This document shows positions 17,102 through 24,973 of a stretch of DNA of 36,397 nucleotides, piece by piece. Each line of letters opens with the position of its first letter. Position 1 is the first letter of the stretch. Source of the DNA: Chloroflexota bacterium (GTDB lineage: Bacteria; Chloroflexota; Dormibacteria; CF-121). Location of the stretch: contig VBFR01000197.1 of the NCBI GenBank assembly GCA_005889345.1, forward strand, positions 1-36,397, in the 5' to 3' direction. The position numbers and the translations under genes are program-made. Under the pieces are notes generated by a model. It saw only the letters and a list, made by a program, of their open reading frames with translations. It was not told the origin of the DNA and searched no databases.

Positions 17102-17107
17102 ACGATA
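17102..17107 (-). promoter_or_regulatory. -10 element of a probable leaderless promoter
   Basis: TATCGT on the minus strand ends 6 bases before the TTG at 17095, the same geometry as at 16279 and 30518. It lies in the 25-base gap between this gene and the divergent cdaA. Confidence 0.35.
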
Positions 17108-17120
17108 CTAGTCACCGCTA

Positions 17121-17960
17121 GTGGACGTGATCCTGCGCGACATCCTGGTGTTCCTCCAGAGCGGGAACATCTGGCGCCACGTCCTCGATCTCATCGACAT
17201 CGGCCTGGTGGCCTTCTTTCTCTATCGCTTATTCCTGCTGGTGCGGGGGACCCAGGCGGTCCAGCTCATGTTCGGCGTCCTCCTGCTCGCCCTGATCGGT
17301 TTGCTGGCGAACCTCCTCGACCTGCGGTTGCTGTCGTGGATCTTCCGCAACGCCGCCCCGGCCGTCCTGATCGGCATCATCGTGCTCTTCCAGCCGGAGA
17401 TCCGGCGGGCCCTTGACCAGTTCGGCCGCATCGGCTTCATCGGCCGGCCGATGGCGCACTACAACCTCCAGATCTTCAACCGGATGATCGACGAGGTGAT
17501 CCGGGCCACCACCAAGCTGACCCAGCGCTTCACCGGCGCCCTGATCGTCTTCGAGAAGGAGACCGGATTGGAGAACTACGCCAACAGCGGCATCCGAATC
17601 AACGGCGAGCTCACCGCGGAATTCCTGGAGGCGATCTTCTTCCCCAACTCGCCGCTCCACGACGGCGCCGTCATCGTCCGGGGGAACCAGATCCTGGCTG
17701 CGGGCTGCGTCCTCCCGCTGGCAGAGGAAGGGACCGTCCGGGAGCGGATGGGAACCCGCCACCGCGCCGGGCTCGGCCTCTCGATGCAAACCGACGCGGT
17801 GGTCTTGATCCTCAGCGAGGAGCTCGGCCAGATCGCCGTGGCGCACGAAGGAAAGCTGCTGCGCAACCTCGACCCGGACCGGCTGCGGCAGGTGCTGACA
17901 TCACTGCTTCAGCCGCGCACCGAGCTACACCGGCCACCCCTTCCCGTCTGGCGCCGCTAG
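17121..17960 (+). CDS. cdaA: Diadenylate cyclase CdaA (membrane DAC enzyme)
   Basis: CdaA makes cyclic di-AMP from two ATP at the cytoplasmic membrane; this signal controls potassium and osmolyte balance and wall stability. Three hydrophobic segments lie at about residues 25-41, 46-66 and 80-90. The DAC domain follows, with the catalytic DGA at 181-183 (PNSPLHDGAVIVRG) and RHR at 213-215 (GTRHRAGLGL). The 279-residue length is normal. It starts with GTG 17121; GTG 17127 is an alternative. cdaR follows in the usual cdaA-cdaR-glm arrangement. Confidence 0.95.
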   Translation: MDVILRDILVFLQSGNIWRHVLDLIDIGLVAFFLYRLFLLVRGTQAVQLMFGVLLLALIGLLANLLDLRLLSWIFRNAAPAVLIGIIVLFQPEIRRALDQFGRIGFIGRPMAHYNLQIFNRMIDEVIRATTKLTQRFTGALIVFEKETGLENYANSGIRINGELTAEFLEAIFFPNSPLHDGAVIVRGNQILAAGCVLPLAEEGTVRERMGTRHRAGLGLSMQTDAVVLILSEELGQIAVAHEGKLLRNLDPDRLRQVLTSLLQPRTELHRPPLPVWRR

Positions 17961-17976
17961 GGCGAGGCCGGGTAAG

Positions 17977-18939
17977 ATAACCTTCCTGCTCGCCAACCTT
18001 CGGCTCAAACTGCTGGCGATCGCGTTTGCTGTCGCGCTGTGGAGCGTGGTCGCGTACGCGCAGAACCCGACCCAGAGCCACCCCTACGGCCTCAGGATGG
18101 ACACTCCGGTGCTCCCCGCGGGCCTGGTCCTGGTCGGCGACGTGCCGCAGGTGACCGTCACCGCGATCGGGACGGCCGACCACATGCGTTCGTTCGATGC
18201 CCAGCTACGCGCCAACCCGGGCCTCCTTCACATCGTGGGGACCTTTTCCGGCGTACGCGTGGGCAAGAACGACGTCCCGATCCAGGTCAATCAGTCCGAT
18301 CCGACCATCACGATCGTCGCTCCCAACACCGTAGCCGTCACGATCGACGAATTAGGCACGACGACCCAGCCGGTTTCGATCGAGCGGGTTAAAGCCCTGC
18401 CGCCCGGATTCCACGAGCTGGCCAGCGCGACCACGGTGACCCCCGCAAGTGTCCGGATCGACGGCCCCAAGAGCCAGCTCACGGGTGTCCAGGCTGTCGT
18501 CCTCGTCGACCTCGACGCGCTCGTCGCCCCCGGCTTCAACCAGCCCTACTCGGTCGTGATCTGGGACAAGAACAAGAAGACCCTGAAGGGGCTGGTGGCC
18601 ACGCCGCCCCAGGTCTCGGTCAAGATGGTGATCCAGGCGGACGCCATCACGGTCGCCAAGTCGGTCGGGTTCACCCTCACCGGCCAGCCGGCGGCCGGCT
18701 ACCGAGTGAGCAATGTCCAGATCGCCCCGCTGGAGGTTCAGGCGACCGGGCTCCAGAACACGCTGACCGGCCTGGTGCTGCTCGCGACCGACCCGATCGA
18801 CATCACCGGCGCCAAGTCGGACGTGGTCAAGACCGTCACCATCCGTCCACCGGACGGGGTCACCACGAATCAGAAGACCGCCCAGGTGCACGTCTTCATC
18901 TCACCGATCCCGGGAGTTACTCCTTCGTCCAGCCCGTAA
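17977..18939 (+). CDS. cdaR: CdaA regulatory protein CdaR (YbbR domains)
   Basis: CdaR/YbbR is a membrane-anchored protein that binds and tunes CdaA. The frame begins with an N-terminal membrane anchor (LRLKLLAIAFAVALWSVVAY) and continues as beta-rich repeats typical of YbbR domains, such as VPIQVNQSDPTITIVAPNTV and the later VRIDGPKSQL-type repeats. The problem is the start. The frame is open from 17899, yet no ATG, GTG or TTG occurs before GTG 18046, which would cut off most of the anchor. ATA 17977 (a GAGG lies 9 bases upstream) or CTG 17986 would keep it. I give 17977 as the likely start; the family call is firm, the start is not. Confidence 0.85.
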   Translation: MTFLLANLRLKLLAIAFAVALWSVVAYAQNPTQSHPYGLRMDTPVLPAGLVLVGDVPQVTVTAIGTADHMRSFDAQLRANPGLLHIVGTFSGVRVGKNDVPIQVNQSDPTITIVAPNTVAVTIDELGTTTQPVSIERVKALPPGFHELASATTVTPASVRIDGPKSQLTGVQAVVLVDLDALVAPGFNQPYSVVIWDKNKKTLKGLVATPPQVSVKMVIQADAITVAKSVGFTLTGQPAAGYRVSNVQIAPLEVQATGLQNTLTGLVLLATDPIDITGAKSDVVKTVTIRPPDGVTTNQKTAQVHVFISPIPGVTPSSSP

Positions 18940-19015
18940 CTTTGCGCCGTCGGGGCCGTTTCAGCAAAACAACGAACTGAGTTCGCTCGTTTGACCGTGT
19001 CCAGCGTGGGAACAT

Positions 19016-19021
19016 AGGAGG
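19016..19021 (+). promoter_or_regulatory. Strong ribosome binding site of glmS
   Basis: AGGAGG lies 9 bases before ATG 19031, one of the strongest sites in the window. A TTGACC at 18991-18996 could be a -35 box, but no good -10 follows at the right distance, so a glmS promoter here is only possible. Confidence 0.6.
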
Positions 19022-19030
19022 CCGCGGGAT

Positions 19031-20863
19031 ATGTGCGGGATTATTGGCTACCTGGGCGAGCGCTCGGCGGCGCCCATCATCATGGAGAGCCTCAAGCGGC
19101 TCGAGTACCGGGGGTACGATTCCGCCGGGGTCGCGATCTTCAATGAGGCGGATGGTCAGACCTCGGTCGTGAAGAGTGCGGCCAAGGTCGACACCCTGGT
19201 CGAGCGCCTCACGGAGGAGATGCCCCAAGGCCGAATGGGTATCGGCCATACCCGCTGGGCGACTCACGGACGCCCCACCGTCATCAACGCCCATCCCCAC
19301 ACCGACTGCCACAAGCAGATCATGGTGATCCACAACGGCATCATCGAGAACTTTGCCGAGCTGCGGAAGGACCTGCAGGCGAAGGGCCATGTCTTCATCT
19401 CCGAGACCGACACCGAGGTTGTGCCGCACCTGATCGAGGAGTTCGACAAGGGCGACCTGGTCGCCGCCGTTCGACAGGCGCTCTCGAAACTCCGGGGCGC
19501 CTACGCGATGGCGATCTTCTCCCAGCGCGACCCCGACCTGTTGATCGGAGCGCGGCTCAATGCGCCGCTCGTCGTCGGCATTGGCGACAAGGAATGGTTT
19601 GTCGCCTCCGACATCACCGCCGTCATCCCCTACACGAAGAAGGTCTTGCTGCTCGGCGAGGGCGAGATGGTGTCGGTCACGCGGCTGGGGCCAGAGGTGA
19701 GCACGATCGGCGGCGCCGCCGTCAAGCCCAAGGTGATCGAGGTCAAGTGGGATATCAGCCAGGCCCAGAAAGGCGGCTTTCCGCACTTCATGGCGAAGGA
19801 GATCAACGAGGCGCCGGAGGCGGTCTCCAACGCGCTCCGCGGCCGGCTTAGCGACGAGGGCGAGGTGACGTTCGAAGAATTCGGGCTGACCGATCGCCAG
19901 CTGCTCAAGGTCCGCGACATCAAGATGGTGGCGGCCGGTACGTCGTATTACGCCGCGCTTATCGGCAAGTACATCATCGAGGACCTGGCGCGCATCCCCG
20001 TCGAAGTCGAACCGGCCTCGGAGTTCCGCTACCGGCAGCCGATCATCGACCAGGAAACCCTGGTGATCGGCGTCTCGCAGTCAGGTGAGACCGCCGACAC
20101 GCTGGCCGCCATCCGCGAAGCACGGGAGCGGAAGGCGAAGGTCGTGTCCATTACCAATGTCGTCGGCAGCTCGATGGCGCTGGAGAGCGACGGGGTCATC
20201 TACCTGCACGCCGGTCCCGAGATCGGGGTGGCGTCGACCAAGACGTTCATCGCCCATCTCACGAGTCTCTACTTGCTCGGCATCCGGCTGGCCGCCGTTC
20301 GCCACCGCCTCGCCCCCGAGCGCCTGAAGGAGCTGACCGCCGAGCTGAAAGCCCTGCCGACTGCCGTCCAGAAGGTTCTCGATCGCGCCGAGGCGTTCCA
20401 GGCGCTCGCCAAGAAGTACGCCGGCTACCGCAACTTCATGTACATCGGCCGCGGGATCAATTACCCGATTGCCCTCGAGGGCGCGCTGAAGCTCAAGGAG
20501 ATCTCGTACCTCCATGCCGAGGGCTATGCGGCGGGCGAGCTGAAGCACGGGCCGATCGCGCTCCTCGACAAGAACTTCCCGGTCTTCGCGATCGCCACCC
20601 AGGCCGCGACCCTCGAAAAGATGGTCAGCAACATCCAGGAGGTCATCGCCAGGGACGCGCCGGTGCTCGCCCTGATCAGCGACGGCGACCCGACGCTGGC
20701 CGAGGTCGAGGCCGACCGAGCCGAGGTGCCGGCGGTGTCCGAATTTCTGTCGCCCATCCCAAATGTCGTCGCGTTGCAGCTGTTTGCCTACTTCGTCGCC
20801 AGCGAGCGCGGTTGCAACGTCGATCAGCCCCGCAACCTGGCAAAGAGCGTCACCGTAGAGTAA
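19031..20863 (+). CDS. glmS: Glutamine:fructose-6-phosphate aminotransferase
   Basis: GlmS makes glucosamine-6-phosphate, the first step to UDP-GlcNAc and peptidoglycan. The N-terminal glutaminase begins with MCGIIGYLG, where Cys2 is the nucleophile after removal of Met, and has the RWATHGRPT block. Two SIS sugar-isomerase domains follow (about residues 290-430 and 460-600) with GVSQSGETADTLAA and the terminal DQPRNLAKSVTVE. The 610 residues are normal. It lies downstream of cdaA-cdaR, a common grouping of c-di-AMP and wall precursor genes. Confidence 0.98.
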   Translation: MCGIIGYLGERSAAPIIMESLKRLEYRGYDSAGVAIFNEADGQTSVVKSAAKVDTLVERLTEEMPQGRMGIGHTRWATHGRPTVINAHPHTDCHKQIMVIHNGIIENFAELRKDLQAKGHVFISETDTEVVPHLIEEFDKGDLVAAVRQALSKLRGAYAMAIFSQRDPDLLIGARLNAPLVVGIGDKEWFVASDITAVIPYTKKVLLLGEGEMVSVTRLGPEVSTIGGAAVKPKVIEVKWDISQAQKGGFPHFMAKEINEAPEAVSNALRGRLSDEGEVTFEEFGLTDRQLLKVRDIKMVAAGTSYYAALIGKYIIEDLARIPVEVEPASEFRYRQPIIDQETLVIGVSQSGETADTLAAIREARERKAKVVSITNVVGSSMALESDGVIYLHAGPEIGVASTKTFIAHLTSLYLLGIRLAAVRHRLAPERLKELTAELKALPTAVQKVLDRAEAFQALAKKYAGYRNFMYIGRGINYPIALEGALKLKEISYLHAEGYAAGELKHGPIALLDKNFPVFAIATQAATLEKMVSNIQEVIARDAPVLALISDGDPTLAEVEADRAEVPAVSEFLSPIPNVVALQLFAYFVASERGCNVDQPRNLAKSVTVE

Positions 20864-20868
20864 GCACC

Positions 20869-22095
20869 GTGACCCCTCGGGTCGGCGTGGATGTGGCGGC
20901 GATCCCGCGCATTGCGGAGGCCCAGAAGCGGTTCGGCGATCGGTTCCTGCACAAGTTCCTCAGCGACCGGGAAATCGACTACTGCGGTGGCAGCCCGGAG
21001 CGCTGGGCGGGCCGCTGGGCGGCGAAGGAGGCGATCGGTAAAGCCATGCCGACCGGTGTGCCGCGGCCTCGGATGCGCGATGTCGAAATCCTTCCCAGCG
21101 ACGACGGCCGCCCGCATGTCCGGGTTGCGCCGGCCACGACGCTGACGGGACGAGAGATCGACGTCAGCATCGCCCACGACGGCCACTTCGCCGTCGCCGT
21201 CGCCGTCATCCCCGAAGCTCAGGCCATCCTGTCGCCAGGCGCCCTGCCGGACGGCTTCCGGCTACCCGCGCGCCCGCGCGATGGGCACAAGGGGACGTTC
21301 GGCACTGTGGTGGTACTGGCGGGATCGCAGGGCTTTACCGGCGCCGCCTACCTGGCGAGCATGGGCGCCGCGCGCTCGGGCGCGGGCATCGTCCGGCTGG
21401 TGGTCGCGCAGTCGATCTATCCGATCCTGGCCGAGAAATGCACCGAGGTCATCGTCGGGCCCGTCCCCGAAATCTCCCCGGGCGTGGTGGGGCACGCCTC
21501 GCTCAGCGGCATCCTGCGCGGCTTTGCGGGTGCCGACGCCGGCGTGATCGGCCCCGGTCTCGGACGCGACGCCTCGACGCGGCGCCTGATCGAGGACCTC
21601 GTACCGCGGGTGGCGGCGCCGCTGGTGCTCGATGCCGACGCGCTGAACCTCCTGTCCGAGCACCGCACGATCCTGCCCCGCCTCTCGCAGCAGATCGTCC
21701 TCACCCCGCACCCCGCGGAGTTCGCTCGCCTTTCTGGACTGGAGACGTCCGCGGTGCAGCAGGACCGGCGCGGGATCGCCTCGCGCTTTGCCAAGCTGTG
21801 GAACAAGGTCGTCGTCCTCAAGGGCGCCGGCACCGTGATCGCGGCGCCGGACGGCCGGGTCACCCTCAATCCGATCGCGACGCCCGCCCTGGCTTCGGGC
21901 GGGACCGGTGACGTCCTCGCCGGCGTGATCGCCGGGTTGATGGGCCAAAAGCTGCCGCCCTTCGAGGCGGCCGTCACGGGGGTTCACCTGCACAGCGTGG
22001 CCGGGTTGGACCTCGAGGCGTCGCTGGGCCAGGCCGGTGTACTCGCGTCGGACCTGCTGCCGCAGCTCCCTCGTGTCATGGAGCGGTTGCGCTGA
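20869..22095 (+). CDS. Fused holo-ACP synthase and NAD(P)HX dehydratase
   Basis: This reading frame joins two enzymes. Residues 1 to about 118 are AcpS, which puts phosphopantetheine on acyl carrier protein: GVDVAAIPRI with the metal Asp8, ERWAGRWAAKEAIGKAM with Glu54, and VSIAHDGHFAVAVAV. Residues about 131-408 are the NnrD dehydratase that repairs hydrated NAD(P)H: KGTFGTVVVLAGSQGFTGAA, TPHPAEF (279-285) and SGGTGDVLAGVIAGL with GTGD at 345-348. The epimerase (YjeF N-terminal) domain is absent. GTG 20869 lies 5 bases after glmS. No stop or frameshift separates the halves. The separate genes acpS and nnrD are often neighbours in other bacteria. Confidence 0.93.
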   Translation: MTPRVGVDVAAIPRIAEAQKRFGDRFLHKFLSDREIDYCGGSPERWAGRWAAKEAIGKAMPTGVPRPRMRDVEILPSDDGRPHVRVAPATTLTGREIDVSIAHDGHFAVAVAVIPEAQAILSPGALPDGFRLPARPRDGHKGTFGTVVVLAGSQGFTGAAYLASMGAARSGAGIVRLVVAQSIYPILAEKCTEVIVGPVPEISPGVVGHASLSGILRGFAGADAGVIGPGLGRDASTRRLIEDLVPRVAAPLVLDADALNLLSEHRTILPRLSQQIVLTPHPAEFARLSGLETSAVQQDRRGIASRFAKLWNKVVVLKGAGTVIAAPDGRVTLNPIATPALASGGTGDVLAGVIAGLMGQKLPPFEAAVTGVHLHSVAGLDLEASLGQAGVLASDLLPQLPRVMERLR

Positions 22096-23198
22096 CGCAA
22101 CACGGCGCGACGAAGTGGGCCGACGTCGATCCGTCGGCGATCACCCACAACACCAGCCTCATCAAGCAGCTCGTCGGCGAGAAGACCGCGGTGATGGCGG
22201 TCGTGAAGGCCGACGGCTATGGGCACGGTGCCGCGCCCTCGGCGCGCGCAGCGATCGCCGGCGGTGCGACCTGGCTGGCCGTCTCGTCGGTGACGGAGGG
22301 GATCGAGTTGCGCAAAGCCGGCATCGTCGAGCCGATCCTCAACCTCGGGTATACGCCGCCGTCGGCGCTCTCGGCGGCGATCGCCGCGAAGCTGGCGCTC
22401 ACGGTTTACGATCGCGAAGGCCTCGCGCTGCTCAAGACAGCGGCGACCGAGATCGGCGTCCACGTCAAGGTCGACACGGGAATGCACCGGCTCGGCGCCG
22501 CGCCCCAGGAGGCCGTGCAGCTCGCCATCGACGTCGATGCCGATCCCAATCTGCGGCTGCAGGGGTTCTGGACGCACTTCGCCGACGCCGACCAGGATCC
22601 GGCCTTCACCAGGGAACAATTGCACGTCTTCCTCGATGCCCGCTCCGCCCTCATCCGGGCCGGCGTGACGGGCTTCCTCAGCCATGCGGCCAATTCCCCC
22701 GGGCTTCTCCGCTTCCCCGAGGCGCGCCTGGATCTGGTTCGCGCCGGACTCATCCTTTACGGCGTTCGGCCGGTTCGGGAGTGGGCCGATCTCCCGGGGC
22801 TGCGTCCGGCCCTCCGCTGGCAAACGATCGTGACCAATGTCCTGACGGTGCCTGCCGGCGGGAGCGTCGGCTATGGTCGCCGGTTCGTCGCGCGCGAGCC
22901 GGCCAGGGTGGCGGCCATCGCGGTCGGTTATGCCGACGGCCTGCACCGCCACGCATCGGATCGCGGTCGCGCGATCGTCCGCGGTGTGGCCGTCCCGATC
23001 GCCGGCACCATCAGCATGGACCAGGCCGCCCTCGATGTGAGCACCGTTCCCGGCGTGACAGTCGGTGACGTCGTGACGTTGATCGGCGAAGAGGGCGGCG
23101 CCACATTGAGCGCACACGATCTCGCCGAGGCGTCCGGAACGATCTCGTACGAAGTGCTCTGCGCGATCTCCAACCGGGTCCCGCGCCGATACCTATAA
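22092..23198 (+). CDS. alr: Alanine racemase
   Basis: Alr makes D-alanine for peptidoglycan with PLP as cofactor. The N-terminal barrel shows KWADVDPSAITHN, then AVVKADGYGHG with the PLP lysine (K39 from the start used here), KVDTGMHRLG and SHAANS. The C-terminal domain has the catalytic Tyr in GSVGYGRRF and the TISMDQAALDV block. The 368 residues from CTG 22092 are normal. No ATG, GTG or TTG precedes GTG 22191, which would place the PLP lysine at residue 6 and remove the first strand. CTG 22092 overlaps the TGA of the preceding gene (CTGA), so a non-canonical, coupled start is likely. Confidence 0.92.
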   Translation: MTQHGATKWADVDPSAITHNTSLIKQLVGEKTAVMAVVKADGYGHGAAPSARAAIAGGATWLAVSSVTEGIELRKAGIVEPILNLGYTPPSALSAAIAAKLALTVYDREGLALLKTAATEIGVHVKVDTGMHRLGAAPQEAVQLAIDVDADPNLRLQGFWTHFADADQDPAFTREQLHVFLDARSALIRAGVTGFLSHAANSPGLLRFPEARLDLVRAGLILYGVRPVREWADLPGLRPALRWQTIVTNVLTVPAGGSVGYGRRFVAREPARVAAIAVGYADGLHRHASDRGRAIVRGVAVPIAGTISMDQAALDVSTVPGVTVGDVVTLIGEEGGATLSAHDLAEASGTISYEVLCAISNRVPRRYL

Positions 23199-23199
23199 T
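23194..23199 (+). promoter_or_regulatory. -10 box in front of the TPP riboswitch
   Basis: A perfect TATAAT overlaps the alr stop codon. Transcription would start near 23206, exactly at the 5' end of the riboswitch aptamer. No good -35 is seen at 16 to 18 bases upstream. Confidence 0.65.
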
Positions 23200-23206
23200 C
23201 AATAGT

Positions 23207-23292
23207 GCCCTAGGGGAGCGGAATGCTGAGAAAGTCGGGTCCGCCGGCTGACCCTAGAACCTGATCAGGTAATACCTGCGGAGGAAACGGGC
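23207..23292 (+). ncRNA. TPP (THI-box) riboswitch
   Basis: The THI-box consensus is clear: AGGGG, then TGCTGAGA, then ACCCTAGAACCTGAT followed by AGGTAATACCTGCGGAGGAAA. The ends can pair as P1 (GCCC 23207-23210 with GGGC 23289-23292). Thiamine pyrophosphate binding should switch off the thiamine genes that follow. No terminator hairpin lies between it and thiE. The GGAGG at 23280-23284 inside the aptamer is itself 10 bases from the thiE GTG, so control is probably translational. Confidence 0.95.
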
Positions 23293-23294
23293 TC

Positions 23295-23993
23295 GTGCAT
23301 TCCGCCACTGCCGGGGCGGTCTCTATGTCAGTAGCCGAGGAACGACGGGAGCGACTCGCGCGCATGCGCCTCTACCTGATCACCGGTGATCGGGGGGACG
23401 AGGTCGAGACGGCGCGCATCGTCGAGGCGGCGCTCGAGGGAGGCGCCACGGTCATCCAGCTCAGGAAAAAATCGATGCCGATGCTGGAGCAATACCGGCT
23501 GGCGCTCGCGCTGCGTATTTTGACGCGAGAGCACGAGGCGCTCCTGATCGTCAACGATCACGCCGACCTGGCGATCGCGACCGACGCCGATGGGGTACAC
23601 CTGGGTCAGGACGATCTCCCGCCGGATGCCGTGCGCGCCCTGCCCGGATTCGAGGGACGATTGATCGGGCGTTCCACGCACAACCTCGCCCAGGCACAAC
23701 TGGCCGTCCACGAGGGCGCCGACTACGTCGCCGTCGGACCGGTCTATTCGACGCCGACGAAAGAGGGGCGTCCCGCCGTGGGGACCGCGCTGGTGTCGCG
23801 GGTGGCCGGGGTCATCGACCGGCCATTCGTCGCGGTCGGCGGGATCGACCTCGACAACGTCGCCGCCGTCGCCGACGCGGGTGCGCCGGCCGTCGCCGTA
23901 GTCCGCGCCATCTATGATGCCCCGGATCCGGCGGAAGCCACCCGGCGTCTGCACGAAGCCCTCGTGACACGACTGGAGCTGGCGCGCCGATGA
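23295..23993 (+). CDS. thiE: Thiamine phosphate synthase
   Basis: ThiE couples HMP-pyrophosphate and thiazole phosphate to thiamine phosphate. Family segments are LYLITGDRG, TVIQLRKKSM, the pyrophosphate-binding VNDHADLAIATDADGVHLGQ, and YVAVGPVYSTPTKEG followed by FVAVGGID. GTG 23295 gives 232 residues and lies 10 bases after the GGAGG of the riboswitch; ATG 23325 and ATG 23364 are later alternatives, the last close to the conserved core. The end overlaps the next gene by 4 bases. Confidence 0.95.
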   Translation: MHSATAGAVSMSVAEERRERLARMRLYLITGDRGDEVETARIVEAALEGGATVIQLRKKSMPMLEQYRLALALRILTREHEALLIVNDHADLAIATDADGVHLGQDDLPPDAVRALPGFEGRLIGRSTHNLAQAQLAVHEGADYVAVGPVYSTPTKEGRPAVGTALVSRVAGVIDRPFVAVGGIDLDNVAAVADAGAPAVAVVRAIYDAPDPAEATRRLHEALVTRLELARR

Positions 23994-24973
23994 GTGACGT
24001 CATGGTCACGCTCAATGGCAAGCCACGCAAGGTGCCAGAAGGCATCAGCCTGCTCGAGCTGCTGAAGGAGCTGGACGTGCAGCCCTCGCGCGTCGTCATC
24101 GAGCACAACCGCGAGATCCGCCGCAAGGACGACTTCAAGACGGCAAAGGTCCGCGATGGCGACGAACTCGAGCTGGTCTACTTTGTCGGCGGCGGGTCGC
24201 TGGCCGGCGACGACCCATTCGCCGTCGGGGGGCGCGCGCTACGGTCGCGGCTGATCCACGGCACCGGAAAGTTCGCCTCGAATGACGTGCTCGCTCGTTG
24301 CCTGGAAGCCGCGCAACCGGACATGATCACGGTCGCCATCCGACGCCTGAAGCTCGAGGGTGGCCGGTCCGAGCTGGAGGGCATCGACCTGCGCCGCTAC
24401 ACGCTCCTGCCCAACACCGCGGGCGCGACAACCGCGGAGGGGGCGGTGCGGCTGGCACGGCTGGCCCGCGCGGCGGGCTTCTCCGACTTCATCAAGGTCG
24501 AGGTGATCGGCGACGAAGACACCCTGCTGCCTGATCCGCAGGCGACCCTGGAGGCGACCCGCCAACTGGTCACGGAAGGCTTCATCGTGATGGCCTATAC
24601 CAGCGACGACGTCGTGCAGGCCATCCGGTTGTACGAGGCGGGAGCCGCCGCGGTCATGCCGGGTGCGGCGCCCATCGGCACGACGCTCGGGCTGCAGAAC
24701 CTGCTCAACCTGGAGCTGATCGTCAGCAAGGTCAAGGTGCCGGTCATCGTGGATGCGGGTCTGGGGGTCCCCTCGGAGGCGGCGCGCTGCCTCGAGGTCG
24801 GCGCTGCCGCGGTGCTCGTCAACACGGCGATCGCCCGGGCGCAGAATCCGCCCGAGATGGCGCGAGCCTTCGCTGAGGCGGTCGTCGCCGGGCGCCGGGC
24901 GTTCAAGGCGGGCCGGGCGCATATCGGCCTGAAGGCCGTCGCCAGCAGCCCCGTCGAGGGTCTCCCCGTATAG
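23990..24973 (+). CDS. thiG: Fused sulfur carrier ThiS and thiazole synthase ThiG
   Basis: Residues 1-69 are ThiS, a ubiquitin-like sulfur carrier (MVTLNGKPRKVPEG, LVYFVGGG), and residues about 73-327 are ThiG, which builds the thiazole phosphate ring of thiamine. ThiG shows TVAIRRLKL, LPNTAGATTAEGAVRLARLA, the Schiff-base Lys169 in FIKVEVIG, YTSDDVVQAIRLYEAG, MPGAAPIG and ASSPVEGLPV. ThiS normally needs a free C-terminal Gly-Gly to carry sulfur; here Gly67-69 run straight into ThiG. Fusions of this type are known in other bacteria. It starts in an ATGA overlap with thiE. Confidence 0.95.
   Translation: MSDVMVTLNGKPRKVPEGISLLELLKELDVQPSRVVIEHNREIRRKDDFKTAKVRDGDELELVYFVGGGSLAGDDPFAVGGRALRSRLIHGTGKFASNDVLARCLEAAQPDMITVAIRRLKLEGGRSELEGIDLRRYTLLPNTAGATTAEGAVRLARLARAAGFSDFIKVEVIGDEDTLLPDPQATLEATRQLVTEGFIVMAYTSDDVVQAIRLYEAGAAAVMPGAAPIGTTLGLQNLLNLELIVSKVKVPVIVDAGLGVPSEAARCLEVGAAAVLVNTAIARAQNPPEMARAFAEAVVAGRRAFKAGRAHIGLKAVASSPVEGLPV

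Noticed and set aside
18973-18985. CGAACTGAGTTCG as an SOS (LexA) box upstream of glmS
   Set aside because: The spacing between GAAC and GTTC is 3 bases, not the 4 of the Gram-positive LexA box, and glmS is not an SOS gene. It is probably chance or a weak hairpin.
18940-19030. A glmS ribozyme upstream of glmS
   Set aside because: The gap is only 91 bases and I see none of the ribozyme core; an ordinary strong ribosome binding site fits better.
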